Of a DNA stretch of 64,000 nt, positions 16,363-24,778 are shown in pieces. A program made the translations under genes and the position numbers. The stretch's first letter is position 1; every line of letters starts with the position of its first letter. Source of the DNA: Ralstonia sp. 25mfcol4.1 (GTDB lineage Bacteria > Pseudomonadota > Gammaproteobacteria > Burkholderiales > Burkholderiaceae); the NCBI RefSeq assembly GCF_900104095.1, contig NZ_FNJO01000009.1, positions 219,594 through 283,593 on the forward strand, written 5' to 3'. The notes below the pieces were generated by a model. The model did no database searches. It was not told the origin of the DNA and saw nothing but the letters and a program-made list of their open reading frames with translations.

Positions 16363-16619
16363 AATAGCCCCCATTCATCCAATTTCGCGACAACTTCTTT
16401 AATTTGATACGACTTCATAATTCCATTCGGATGAGGCCGGCAGGTATTTATTCGTACCTCGGTCCCATCAACCTCCCTCACGAAGAACTTATGTGAGCCG
16501 CCATGCTCATGGAGCGTAAAGCCCAGCGATTCCAGTATGCCGACGAACTCGTCCCACCGTATGTCGGTGGGTGGAGGTTTGCGGCATAGGCGGTCGAGTC
16601 GCTTTTCGCTTTTTGACAT
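16359..16619 (-). CDS. hicA: HicA-family mRNA interferase toxin
   Basis: 86 residues with the HicA double-stranded-RNA-binding-like fold: RWDEFVGILESLGFTLHEHGGSHKFF with the catalytic His (about residue 43) in GSHKFF, then INTCRPHPNGIMKSYQIKEVVAKL. It would cleave mRNA and halt translation when free. A basic N-terminal stretch of about 17 residues precedes the domain. First gene of the hicA-hicB-secB-like operon, start at 16619. Confidence 0.88.
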   Translation of the reverse strand: MSKSEKRLDRLCRKPPPTDIRWDEFVGILESLGFTLHEHGGSHKFFVREVDGTEVRINTCRPHPNGIMKSYQIKEVVAKLDEWGLL

Positions 16620-16650
16620 CTTCTGTTAGAGGGGGTGAAGGCATTGTAGA

Positions 16651-16669
16651 GCAACTAAATTCCAGTTGC
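16651..16669. promoter_or_regulatory. Candidate HicB operator upstream of hicA
   Basis: Perfect inverted repeat GCAACT - 7 bases - AGTTGC starting 32 bases upstream of the hicA start. On the minus strand a TACAAT -10-like hexamer follows immediately, so bound ribbon-helix-helix protein would cover the promoter. This fits the usual autoregulation of hicAB operons by HicB. Assignment is by position and symmetry only. Confidence 0.5.
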
Positions 16670-16832
16670 ACTACATAAAAGTGATTCAATAGTTTCTTTT
16701 ACTGAGGCCGATACCCTCCTAAAGGGGGGTGCGCCCCAGCGCCAATGACGAAGTATCTATTATTTCGGCTATTACTTCGCTCCCGCTCTGGGAGGGTTCA
16801 GCGAGAACAAATGCTTCCGTGATGACCTGAGG

Positions 16833-16848
16833 CTGTATATATATACAG
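16833..16848. promoter_or_regulatory. LexA box between the zinc-ribbon gene and hicA
   Basis: CTGT-ATATATAT-ACAG, identical to the best LexA consensus. It lies 214 bases upstream of hicA and 24 bases past the end of the zinc-ribbon gene, both on the minus strand. It may put the toxin-antitoxin-chaperone operon, or a small unrecognised transcript, under SOS control. Confidence 0.75.
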
Positions 16849-16871
16849 CGGCGCAACAGACTCGGTCGGTG

Positions 16872-17165
16872 CTACCGGCGGCTCTGTCGTTTGAGAAGCT
16901 CCGCAAGTGTAGGGAACGGCCAATCTTCGTCGTCGTAGCCTGGTGGCAAGCCTAGGTGACGATCACCGTCTCCACACTTTGTTTTATCGCCTGGCAGGAC
17001 AAGCTCCGTTACCAGAATTCCTGGTTGCTCCATCACGATCAGCTGTCGACTGCACATTGGGCAAAACGCGATGTCGCGAGGCTCATCTTCGCCCAAGTTC
17101 ATCTGGTACTCGTGGATTTGGACTTTGACCCCACACACGCACGTAATTAGGTCGATGTAGTTCAT
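16872..17165 (-). CDS. Zinc-ribbon protein of unknown function (phage cargo)
   Basis: 97 residues with a Cys-x-Cys (TCVCG) and Cys-x2-Cys (FCPMC) pair about 27 residues apart that would form a zinc ribbon, then an acidic C-terminal region (GYDDEDWPFPTLAELLKRQ). A strong Shine-Dalgarno (GGAGG) precedes the ATG at 17165. It is not the Ogr/Delta activator: spacing of the cysteines and the tail differ. Last gene before the attachment site. Function unknown. Confidence 0.65.
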   Translation of the reverse strand: MNYIDLITCVCGVKVQIHEYQMNLGEDEPRDIAFCPMCSRQLIVMEQPGILVTELVLPGDKTKCGDGDRHLGLPPGYDDEDWPFPTLAELLKRQSRR

Positions 17166-17442
17166 TGGTGCCTCCAGCCATGGGAGCTGTCAGTAAGCCT
17201 TCAGTGATGTGCTGCGTCCATGGATGATCGGCCGGCTGCGCGAATTGCGCATCGCCCGATGAGGGGAGAGAAGCTTCGGACTTGTCTGGCACCGGCTCAA
17301 GTCGTCAATGCATCAAGCTGTGCCGTGGATGTAATCGGCTGTGTCGGATTTGTGCCGGGTTGTGACGGCATTTACGCCGCTTTGCGCTTCCTTGCTACCC
17401 GCAAAGCCTTATGTGTTGCGGGTTTCGAATCGGCGGCACGTT

Positions 17443-17487
17443 TTGAAAATCCTTGTGTCGGCGGTTCGATTCCGTCCCAGGCCACCA
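17443..17487 (+). other. attR: Attachment site: 3' 45 bases of a tRNA-Phe gene
   Basis: The stretch contains the anticodon loop TTGAAAA (anticodon GAA), the variable loop GTGTC, a T-arm GGCGG-TTCGATT-CCGTC, the acceptor strand CCAGGCC and ACCA, i.e. the 3' half of tRNA-Phe. The matching 5' half (it should start GGCCTGG) is absent upstream, where phage DNA lies. This is the duplicated core left by integration into a tRNA gene; the intact gene should sit at the other prophage end, left of the window. Confidence 0.85.
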
Positions 17488-17495
17488 GATTCAAG

Positions 17496-17524
17496 AAACG
17501 GACGCTCAGGCGTCCGTTTTTGTT
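17496..17524 (+). terminator. Rho-independent terminator after the tRNA-Phe fragment
   Basis: Perfect 10-bp stem (AAACGGACGC / GCGTCCGTTT) with a four-base loop TCAG followed by a T-rich run. It is the native terminator of the tRNA-Phe gene, displaced from its promoter by the prophage. Confidence 0.9.
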
Positions 17525-17602
17525 TTTGTCGTCTCCGTTTTTCGTGGCCTCGCCTATCGGATCCGGGTTCGGATCACAATATGGTCAAGCCGGAGCCGCT
17601 CT

Positions 17603-18013
17603 GTGCCTCCCAAAAACGAATCGCCACCCCCCCTGACCCAGCGCCTGCGCACCTGGGCACGCGCCATCAAGCGTGATGGCGTTGCGCTCTGGTTCGCGTG
17701 CCGGCATCCCGATACGCCCTGGTATGTGAAGGCGCTGGGCGCTTTCGTCGTGGCCTATGCGCTGAGCCCGATCGACCTTGTACCGGACTTCATCCCCGTG
17801 CTCGGCTACGTCGATGACGTGCTGCTCTTGCCTGCGCTGATCTGGCTGGCCGTCAGGCTGACGCCTGCGGCCGTGCTGGCTGCGTCGCGTGAACAGGCGA
17901 GCGCGTGGATGGCCACCAGCGGCGCGAAGCCGCGCAGTCGCTGGGGCATCGTCCTGGTGCTGGGCGTGTGGGCGGTGGCGGCCTATGGCATCTGGCGCTG
18001 GCTCGGGCATTAA
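17603..18013 (+). CDS. YkvA/DUF1232 membrane protein
   Basis: 136 residues from a GTG at 17603 (preceded by CCGGAGCC). The DUF1232 core is DTPWYVKALGAFVVAYALSP followed by IDLVPDFIPVLGYVDDVLLLP, the family signature, in the middle of the protein. A C-terminal membrane segment (WGIVLVLGVWAVAAYGIWRW) ends it. Function of the family is unknown. Open frame continues upstream into the tRNA fragment but that part has no coding character. First chromosomal gene after the prophage. Confidence 0.8.
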   Translation: MPPKNESPPPLTQRLRTWARAIKRDGVALWFACRHPDTPWYVKALGAFVVAYALSPIDLVPDFIPVLGYVDDVLLLPALIWLAVRLTPAAVLAASREQASAWMATSGAKPRSRWGIVLVLGVWAVAAYGIWRWLGH

Positions 18014-18024
18014 GCCCGCGATCG

Positions 18025-19506
18025 CTAGCCAAACAGCTCCTCGGCCACGGTCGGATGCAGCGGCATGGTGGTCTGCAGGTGCGAGGCCTTCGCGCCGAGC
18101 CGTAGCGCCAGCGCCATCGTCTGGACGATTTCCGGCGCAGCGCCATCCATCAGGTGGACGCCCAGCACCCGGCCGCTGCGCGCGTTGAACACGAGCTTGA
18201 AGACCGACTGCTGCGGCACGCCGCCGAAGCGGCTTTCCAGCGAGACAAAACGCTTGATCTCGGTGCGAATGCGGTCGGCCTTGCCGCCGGCCTCCTCGAT
18301 GGCCTGGGCCTCGGTCAGCCCCACGGCGCCGATTGCCGGCTCACAGAACACGGCCGTCGGCAGGAATTCGAAGTCCGTCATGTCTCCGCGTCGCCCAAAT
18401 AGCCGATCGGCCAGCCAGCGGCCTTGCGCAATGGCTACGGGCGTCAGGTGTACGTTGTCGGCCATGCAGTCGCCGATGGCGTGGATCGACCGCACGCTGC
18501 TGCGGAACTGCCGGTCCACCGCGATGCCGCCCTTGGCATCGCGCTTCACACCCAGGTCATCGAGACCCAGTCCATCAACATTCGGCTTTCGGCCAATCGC
18601 GGCCAGCGCCGCCTGGGTGCGCACGGTCTGCGTGCGGCCCCGATTGTCTTCCTGCGTGTAGCAGACGTCGAATGCACCGTTCGACTGCGACACCATTGTG
18701 ACCTCTGTACGGAAATGTATGCGGATGCCCTTCGCGATCAGGGCTTCTGCAAGGGCGGCGGCAATATCGTGATCGAACTTCGGCAGCAGCCGGTCCTCAC
18801 GCACCAGCAGGTCCACCTTCACGCCGTAGCGAGACAGGATCGATGCCATCTCCACGGCGATATAGCCGCCGCCGATCACGGCAATCGAAGCGGGCACGGT
18901 CTGCCACGTGAAAACGTCGTCCGAAGAGCTGACCAGTTCGCCGCCCGGCACCGGAAGATCGACGGGGCTGGCGCCGGTCGCAATCAGCGTCTTGCCGGCA
19001 CGGATGACTTCATTGCCGACGACCACATCCCCGCGCGCGTTGAGGCTCGCCTCGCCGTGCCAGATCTCCACGCCGGCCTCGTTGAGCCGCTGCTTGTACG
19101 ACGCATTGAGCCGTGCCACCTCGGCATTCACGCGCACGATGGCATCGCGCCAGTCTTCCTTGCCGCCCGTGTGCGACAGGCACGTGGACAGGATCGATGC
19201 CCATCCCGCGCCGTACGACAGCATTTTCTTGGGCACGCAACCGCGATTGACACAGGTGCCGCCGACGGCATCGCGCTCCACCAGAATCACGCGGGCGCCG
19301 TGCGATGCGGCGCGGCGCGCGGCGGCCACGCCTCCCGAGCCCGCGCCGATCACCACGAAGTCGGCTTCGCGTGTCTTGGCCCGCGCATCGCGCTTGCGCG
19401 GCACCCGTTCGACAACGGGTTCGGCGCTGGCCTCGCTGGCGCGCCGACGCGTCTTCACGGTCCTTGCCTGGGTTGCGGTTTCGGTTGATGCCTGACGCTT
19501 TGTCAT
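18025..19506 (-). CDS. gor: Glutathione-disulfide reductase
   Basis: 493 residues. FAD-binding motif FVVIGAGSGGVAAARRAASHG at about 50-70, redox-active CVNRGC at Cys85/Cys90, NAD(P)-binding GGGYIAVEMASILSRYGV, IGRKPNVDGLGLDDLGV, and the C-terminal catalytic HPTVAEE near the end. It uses NADPH to keep glutathione reduced in the cytosol. Unlike most family members it has a 47-residue basic, low-complexity N-terminal extension (TVKTRRRASEAS, RKRDARAKTRE). A strong ribosome site (AGGAGG) precedes the ATG, supporting the long start. Confidence 0.92.
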   Translation of the reverse strand: MTKRQASTETATQARTVKTRRRASEASAEPVVERVPRKRDARAKTREADFVVIGAGSGGVAAARRAASHGARVILVERDAVGGTCVNRGCVPKKMLSYGAGWASILSTCLSHTGGKEDWRDAIVRVNAEVARLNASYKQRLNEAGVEIWHGEASLNARGDVVVGNEVIRAGKTLIATGASPVDLPVPGGELVSSSDDVFTWQTVPASIAVIGGGYIAVEMASILSRYGVKVDLLVREDRLLPKFDHDIAAALAEALIAKGIRIHFRTEVTMVSQSNGAFDVCYTQEDNRGRTQTVRTQAALAAIGRKPNVDGLGLDDLGVKRDAKGGIAVDRQFRSSVRSIHAIGDCMADNVHLTPVAIAQGRWLADRLFGRRGDMTDFEFLPTAVFCEPAIGAVGLTEAQAIEEAGGKADRIRTEIKRFVSLESRFGGVPQQSVFKLVFNARSGRVLGVHLMDGAAPEIVQTMALALRLGAKASHLQTTMPLHPTVAEELFG

Positions 19507-19577
19507 TCAATCCTCCTTGCCTGCGCGGCACCATCGCCGCATGCCAAACAATTGACCGGCGCCATATGGCGCTTTGG

Positions 19578-20471
19578 CTATGACGCCGGCAACAGATCCT
19601 GCTGGATGACGGGCCAGTCGCGCAGAAACGATTCCGCGTCGCGCCGGCCCAGGTCATACGCATGCGTCATGGCCTCGGGCCTGGTGTAGTCCCAGCTCGA
19701 AATCGGCACGCGTTGTGACGGTTGCAGGTACAGGCGGCGCTGGCCGCCCGTGTCGATGATGAAGCGGCGCGGCCGCGGATACAGCCGCGTCACCAGCACC
19801 AGGACATTGCCCGGCGTGGCATCGAGCGCATCGACTGGCACGTTGTCCACCAGCCCGCCGTCCAGCACCGCATGGCCATTGCGGCGCAGCACCGGCGTAA
19901 AGGGCGGCGTGGAGGCCGATTGCAGTAGCAGATCGGCCAGATCCTCCGGCGAGCCGCAGCCCTGCGCCAGCACGAATTCGGGATGGAAGCCAAGCTTGCG
20001 GCCCAGGCGCGGATGCAGCGTCTTCAGCAGGTGCTTGTCGATGTTGTACGCCAGCAGCCCTGCGGCCACGGCCAGGCGCGGCCCGGTCCAGCGCGGGATA
20101 TGGGCCACGCCGATGCGGATCTCGGGCGCCTGTTGCAGCCGGTGCAGGCGGTTATCGCCAAACAGCGAGAGCAGGGCGTTGCGATAGATGCCGTAATGCG
20201 GAAACACGCGCTCGCGGCGCAGCAGGTTGCCCCAGTAGGCGTTGCGCGAATTGTTGGCCAGCACCTCGCGGTAGTAGGCCATGGTCTGGTGCGAATCGTG
20301 CGCATAGACCATGCACGCCGTGGCCGCGCCCGCCGAGATGCCGGCGATGATGCGCGGGCGCAGGTGCAGTTCGGGGGCCACGGTATCCCACCATCCGGCC
20401 TGCCACCAGCAGCGGTTGCCGCCGCCGGCAAAGACGATCTGGTCGAAGGGTTGGGGGTTGATGGCGGACAT
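19578..20471 (-). CDS. Patatin-like phospholipase
   Basis: 297 residues from the ATG at 20471. The patatin catalytic dyad is visible: oxyanion loop FAGGGNRCWWQAGWW (15-28), nucleophile elbow GISAG with Ser46, and Asp in the DGGLVDNVP motif (about residue 205). No signal peptide, so it should act in the cytoplasm or at the inner membrane on acyl-lipid esters. It is 8 bases downstream of the thioesterase gene, suggesting co-transcription. Confidence 0.88.
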   Translation of the reverse strand: MSAINPQPFDQIVFAGGGNRCWWQAGWWDTVAPELHLRPRIIAGISAGAATACMVYAHDSHQTMAYYREVLANNSRNAYWGNLLRRERVFPHYGIYRNALLSLFGDNRLHRLQQAPEIRIGVAHIPRWTGPRLAVAAGLLAYNIDKHLLKTLHPRLGRKLGFHPEFVLAQGCGSPEDLADLLLQSASTPPFTPVLRRNGHAVLDGGLVDNVPVDALDATPGNVLVLVTRLYPRPRRFIIDTGGQRRLYLQPSQRVPISSWDYTRPEAMTHAYDLGRRDAESFLRDWPVIQQDLLPAS

Positions 20472-20479
20472 CGTGGATT

Positions 20480-20893
20480 TCAAAGCAGTGCGTAGGTAGT
20501 GGTGGCCTGCACCGCCAGCTTGCCGTCCTGGCCGGTCAGTTCGATCGCGCCGAAGACCACGGTCTTGCCCAGGCGCAGCACGCTGGCACGCACCAGCACG
20601 TCGCCGTCGATCACGGGACGCATGAAGTTGGTGGTCAGCGTGACGGTGGTCATCGGCCGGAATTCGCCCAGTGCGGCAGAGATGGCGACGATCATCGCGG
20701 TATCGGCCGCGGACATCAGCACCTGTCCGCAGACCACGCCGCCGGCATGGCGAAACGCTTCCTGGAAGGGCAGGCGCAGGGTTACGCCGGTGGCGTCGGC
20801 AGCCTCGGCACGCAGGCCCAGCTGGCGCACCCAGGGCGCCAGCACGCGTTCGAGCGTGGCATCGATATCCGCGATGGTGAAAGTGGCAGGCAC
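20480..20893 (-). CDS. PaaI-family hotdog thioesterase
   Basis: 137 residues with the hotdog-fold pattern: LRLPFQEAFRHAGGVVCGQVLMSAADTAMIVAI, containing the HxGG-like motif and central helix, then TTVTLTTNFMRPVIDGDVLVRASVLRLGKT. It would hydrolyse acyl-CoA thioesters; substrate not predictable. It precedes the patatin gene on the same strand. Confidence 0.82.
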   Translation of the reverse strand: MPATFTIADIDATLERVLAPWVRQLGLRAEAADATGVTLRLPFQEAFRHAGGVVCGQVLMSAADTAMIVAISAALGEFRPMTTVTLTTNFMRPVIDGDVLVRASVLRLGKTVVFGAIELTGQDGKLAVQATTTYALL

Positions 20894-20987
20894 GTCCCGG
20901 TCTCCTCGGCGCGCGGCATGTTGTTTGCGCCAATGATACAGGGGGCCGAAGCCCCCTGCCGATTCCTGCCGGGAACGCCCGCAGGCG

Positions 20988-22502
20988 TCACGCCGCGTTG
21001 TCCGCCTCGGCGCGCGCCGTCGAGCGGTTGGCGTGCCAGCGCAGCACGCGCGGCACCACCACCACGGCCACCGTCATGGCCAGGATCGTGGCCGAGATCG
21101 GCTGCTTGACGAACAGGCTCCAGTCGCCCTGGCCGATCGACAGCGCATTGCGCAGCTGCTTCTCTGCCATCGGCCCCAGGATCAGGCCGACGATCACCGG
21201 CGCGGTCGGGAAGTCGAAGCGGCGCATGGCCATGCCCAGCAGGCCGATCACGAACAGCAGCAGCAGGTCGAACCACGACTGGCGGATGCCGTACGCGCCC
21301 AGACCGGCAAAGATCAGGATGCCGCCGTACAGCAGCGGCGTCGGTACGCGCAGCATGCGCACCCACAGGCCGATCGCCGGCAGGTTCAGCACCAGCAGCA
21401 TCACGTTGCCGATGTACAGCGACGCCAGCAGGCCCCAGACCAGGTCGCCCGAGGTCTGGAACAGCATCGGGCCCGGCTGCAGGTTGTAGTTCTGGAACGC
21501 CGCCAGCAGGATGGCCGTGGTGTTCGAGGTCGGGATGCCCAGCGTCAGCAGCGGGGCCAGCGTTGCCGTCACGGCGGCGTTGTTGGCAGCCTCGGGGCCG
21601 GCCACACCTTCGATGGCACCCACCTTGCCGAATTCCGCCTTGTGGTCCGACAGCTTCTTCTCGGTGGCGTACGACAGGAAGGTCGGGATCTCGGCACCAC
21701 CGGCCGGGATCAGGCCAAACGGGAAGCCGATGAACGTGCCGCGGATCCAGGCCGGGATCGACCGCTTCCAGTCCGACTTGCTCATGTGCACCGAACTGAG
21801 CTTGTTGAACGAGCCCTCCGGTTGCGGGAAGAACGCATTGAACAGCGCCTCGCCCACCGCAAACAGGCCCACGGCCACCACGACGATGTCCACGCCGTCG
21901 TACAGCTCCTGGATATTCATCGAATAGCGCGTCTGGCCAGACAGCGAATCCATGCCGATCAGGCCGATGCCCAGGCCCAGGAACAGGCTGGTCATGCCGC
22001 GCAGCAGCGACGAGCCCAGCACGGCCGACACCGTGGTGAAAGCCAGCAGCATGATCATGAAGTACTCGCCCGGCCCGAACTGCAGCGCCACGTCGGCCGC
22101 CACCGGCGCGAACATCGACAGCAGCACCGTGGCGATCGTGCCCGCCACGAATGAGCCGATGGCGGCGGTGGCCAGCGCGGGGCCTGCGCGGCCGTTCTTG
22201 GCCATCAGGTTGCCCTCCATCGCGGTAACCATCGTCGACGATTCACCCGGCGTGTTCATCAGGATCGACGTGGTCGATCCACCGTACATCGCGCCGTAGT
22301 AGATGCCGGCGAACATGATCAGCGCGGCGGTGGGTTCCACCTTGGCCGTCAGCGGCAGCAGCATGGCCACGGTCAGTGCCGGGCCAATGCCGGGCAGCAC
22401 GCCGATGGCAGTGCCCAGGAAGCAGCCCACCAGGGCCCACATCAGGTTGATTGGCGTGATGGCCACGGCGAAGCCGTGCATCAACTGGTTCAGGGTATCC
22501 AT
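20988..22502 (-). CDS. tctA: Tripartite tricarboxylate transporter large permease (TctA family)
   Basis: 504 residues with about 11-12 membrane segments and the TctA signatures [27 protein letters not shown] near the N-terminus, [17 protein letters not shown], and [32 protein letters not shown] in the second half. It is the sodium- or proton-coupled permease for citrate-type substrates brought by a periplasmic binding protein. Last gene of tctC-tctB-tctA. Confidence 0.93.
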   Translation of the reverse strand: MDTLNQLMHGFAVAITPINLMWALVGCFLGTAIGVLPGIGPALTVAMLLPLTAKVEPTAALIMFAGIYYGAMYGGSTTSILMNTPGESSTMVTAMEGNLMAKNGRAGPALATAAIGSFVAGTIATVLLSMFAPVAADVALQFGPGEYFMIMLLAFTTVSAVLGSSLLRGMTSLFLGLGIGLIGMDSLSGQTRYSMNIQELYDGVDIVVVAVGLFAVGEALFNAFFPQPEGSFNKLSSVHMSKSDWKRSIPAWIRGTFIGFPFGLIPAGGAEIPTFLSYATEKKLSDHKAEFGKVGAIEGVAGPEAANNAAVTATLAPLLTLGIPTSNTTAILLAAFQNYNLQPGPMLFQTSGDLVWGLLASLYIGNVMLLVLNLPAIGLWVRMLRVPTPLLYGGILIFAGLGAYGIRQSWFDLLLLFVIGLLGMAMRRFDFPTAPVIVGLILGPMAEKQLRNALSIGQGDWSLFVKQPISATILAMTVAVVVVPRVLRWHANRSTARAEADNAA

Positions 22503-22527
22503 GTCAGTGTCTCCCGTAGGGCGTGGA

Positions 22528-23001
22528 TCAGAAGCCCGCGACGGGCAGCAGCGGCAGGTTGATGCCGAGCAGGAAATCGAACAGCGCCCACATCGGCAGC
22601 GTCAGCATCAGGCCGATCAGCGCATCGCGCACGATGCGGCGGCTGCCGTAGCCGCGCGCCACGCACACCATCATCAGCGTGGACGAGAACACGAAACCCA
22701 GCGTGCCGATCAACGCCATGTTGGCCACCAGGCCGGCGGACACCCACAGAAAGCCCTTGAAGTTGTGCGGCGCCGCAGGCAGTTCGGCATCTTCCTCGGG
22801 CATGTTCCGGAAGCCGCCGCGCACGCCCTGCCACAGCAGCAGCGCGCCGCAGACGGCCAGGCCGATGGCCACCAGCGTGGGCACGAAGCGCGGCGACAGG
22901 CCGGCATAGCCCTCGTCGCCCGAAATGCCCGGTATGCCGGCGAAGAAGAACACGGACAACGCCAGGATGGCGACGCCGATGGATACGTGGGATGGTTTCA
23001 T
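22528..23001 (-). CDS. tctB: Tripartite tricarboxylate transporter small permease (TctB/DUF1468)
   Basis: 157 residues from the ATG at 23001. Four hydrophobic segments ([92 protein letters not shown]) and the ending LGINLPLLP are typical of TctB. Partner of TctA, 25 bases upstream of it. Confidence 0.9.
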   Translation of the reverse strand: MKPSHVSIGVAILALSVFFFAGIPGISGDEGYAGLSPRFVPTLVAIGLAVCGALLLWQGVRGGFRNMPEEDAELPAAPHNFKGFLWVSAGLVANMALIGTLGFVFSSTLMMVCVARGYGSRRIVRDALIGLMLTLPMWALFDFLLGINLPLLPVAGF

Positions 23002-23350
23002 GGTGGGGCTCTCGGATGGTCCTGCCGCCCGCGCGGTCACGGGGCCCGGTGACGTTATTGGTCTGTTTTTCGGTGTTGCGCACGTGATGGCGGCACCGGG
23101 GCCCCGTGCCGTCTTCCGTGCGTGCCGATCGCGGATCGGCAGCCGGGCGGGAACGACAGGGTGAAGCAAACTTCCGCGACTCGGGTAACGACTTCTCGTA
23201 CTGCTGTCTCGTACTGCTGTCTCGTACTACTTTTTCGTACTTCTACTACTTGGCCGACGGCGTGGGGGGCGGTTGCCACCGGTCGTCGGAACGTGGACCG
23301 ACGCGGCAGTACCGATGCGGCGTGGCGTGCGCCTGGTCCCTTGGGGAGTC
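23002..23350. other. Intergenic region tctB-tctC with a short 13-bp tandem repeat
   Basis: 349 bases between the end of tctC and the start of tctB. It contains 2.5 copies of a 13-base unit TCTCGTACTGCTG (23194-23227) with a degenerate continuation to about 23250. I see no gene in it. The length could hold a processing site or attenuating structure separating binding-protein from permease expression. Confidence 0.6.
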
Positions 23351-24319
23351 TTACTTCGCTACGCCCAGTTCACGCAGCGTGGCGCCCAGACGGGTGGATT
23401 CCGCTTCCACGAACTTGCCGAACTCGTCGCCGGTCAGCAGGAACGGCGTCCAGTCGTTCTTCTGCAGCGCGTCCTTCCAGACCTGGTTCTCGGTGCCCTT
23501 CACCACGGCGTCGATCATGGCCTTGCGCTGGTCGGCGGTGATGCCGGGTGCGCCGTACACGCCGCGCCAGTTGTAGATCTCGACGTTCACGCCCTGTTCC
23601 TTCAGGGTCGGGATGTCGGCGGTGCGATCCTTCGACGTCACGGCCAGCGCGCGCATCTTGCCGGTCTTGATGAACGGCAGGAATTCCGACACGCCGGCGA
23701 TACCCACGGTCACGTGGCCGCCGAGGATCGACGCCGAGGCCTCGCCACCGCCCTGGAACGGCACGTAGTTGATCTTCTTCGGATCCACGCCGATGTCCTT
23801 GGCGATCAGTCCGGCCAGGATGTGGTCGATCGACCCCTTCGAACCGCCGCCCCAGCTGACGCTGCCCGGATTGGCCTTGAGCTGCGTGGTCAGGTCTTTC
23901 ATCGACTTGATCGGCGAGCTTGCCGGCACCGTGATCACCATCGTGTCGGCGAACAGGCGCGCGATCGGCGTGGCGTTTTTGAGCGTCACCGGCGGGTGGT
24001 TGGTCTCGATGGCACCGACCATCACGGCGCCCGTCACGATCAGCGCGTTCGGGTTGCCCTTGTCGGTGTTCACGAACTGCGTCAGGCCGATGGTGCCGCC
24101 CGCGCCGCCCTTGTTGTCATACGAAGCCGACTTGGCCGTGCCAGCCGCCACCATGGCCGCGCCGATCGAGCGGCCGGTCTGGTCGTAGCCGCCTCCGGGG
24201 TTGGCGCCGATCATCACCTTGAGGTTGTCGACGGCATAAGCCGGCGCGGCCACCACGGCAGCGGCGAGCGCGGCCGAAGCGGCGAAGACATGGGTAAAGC
24301 GGGCAAGCGTGCGAGGCAT
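23351..24319 (-). CDS. tctC: Bug-family tricarboxylate-binding periplasmic protein (TctC)
   Basis: 322 residues: Sec signal peptide ending AAPAYA (about residue 28), then the Bug pattern LKVMIGANPGGGYDQTGRSIGAAM, NKGGAGGTIGLTQFV, and the central VSWGGGSKGSIDHILAGLIAKDIGVDP and YVPFQGGGEASASILGGHVTVGIAG blocks. It delivers a carboxylate ligand to TctAB. First gene of the operon; the paired-repeat region upstream may be regulatory. Confidence 0.93.
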   Translation of the reverse strand: MPRTLARFTHVFAASAALAAAVVAAPAYAVDNLKVMIGANPGGGYDQTGRSIGAAMVAAGTAKSASYDNKGGAGGTIGLTQFVNTDKGNPNALIVTGAVMVGAIETNHPPVTLKNATPIARLFADTMVITVPASSPIKSMKDLTTQLKANPGSVSWGGGSKGSIDHILAGLIAKDIGVDPKKINYVPFQGGGEASASILGGHVTVGIAGVSEFLPFIKTGKMRALAVTSKDRTADIPTLKEQGVNVEIYNWRGVYGAPGITADQRKAMIDAVVKGTENQVWKDALQKNDWTPFLLTGDEFGKFVEAESTRLGATLRELGVAK

Positions 24320-24778
24320 CGCGTGTCTCCTGTCTTATTGGAATGTTAGTTTGTGCTTTTAGATTTCCGGCTATTGCCTACCGTCCACAAAGAGACAGCA
24401 GTAGCCATGGCCCGAATTCTAGAAGCGTGAAACTGTCAAAACCCTGTCAAAACGTCTGCTTGATGCTCGGGGTTTACGTGGTGTTGTCTGCTTTGTCTGC
24501 TGCTCTTCCATCCCGGCCGGACCGGCCGCCTGTCGTTTTTTGGCATCGTTGTATCTGCCAGATCAGATCTGCACATCTTTGACTTGGCTCAGGTCGGACA
24601 TCTCACTACGATTTGTCTCAGTTGCCTGCCGCACCGACAGCAAGTTGCGGCACGGCGGCCAAAGCATGAAAAGCAGATGACATGGACCATCGCACAACGA
24701 GGCGCTGGCCGATTCGGGATATCCGGTCTTTTTCGGTTTTCGGGTGAAGTGACAAAAAAGAAGTCTCAGGGGTCAATC
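24320..24778. other. Intergenic region with direct repeats upstream of tctC
   Basis: 459 bases between divergent tctC and the coiled-coil gene. At 24433-24453 two copies of CTGTCAAAAC follow each other at an 11-base pitch (one helical turn), and TTGTCTGCT-like repeats follow at about 24484-24505. These could be operator sites for the transporter's regulator. No gene seen. Confidence 0.5.

Larger units (their letters stand above)
1..17487. mobile_element. P2-like prophage, right part (left end outside window)
   Basis: Seventeen structural, packaging and lysis genes in the P2 order (H I J W V S R spanin-endolysin-holin X L M N O / P Q) run on the minus strand, apart from the divergent plus-strand P and Q. 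They are followed by a cos-like sequence, cargo genes and a 3' tRNA-Phe fragment that I take as the right attachment site. No integrase, repressor, cox or gene A type initiator is visible in the window, so these are either to the left or lost. Cargo genes (SecB-like, HicB, HicA, DUF4062) are clearly AT-richer than the structural genes. Confidence 0.95.

Noticed and set aside
16872..17165. Ogr/Delta-type late activator
   Set aside because: The protein has CxC and CxxC pairs about 27 residues apart and an acidic tail, unlike the CxxC...CxxxxC arrangement of Ogr, and it is not next to gene D.
17443..17487. Functional tRNA-Phe gene
   Set aside because: Only the part from the anticodon loop to CCA is present; the 5' half is replaced by phage DNA.
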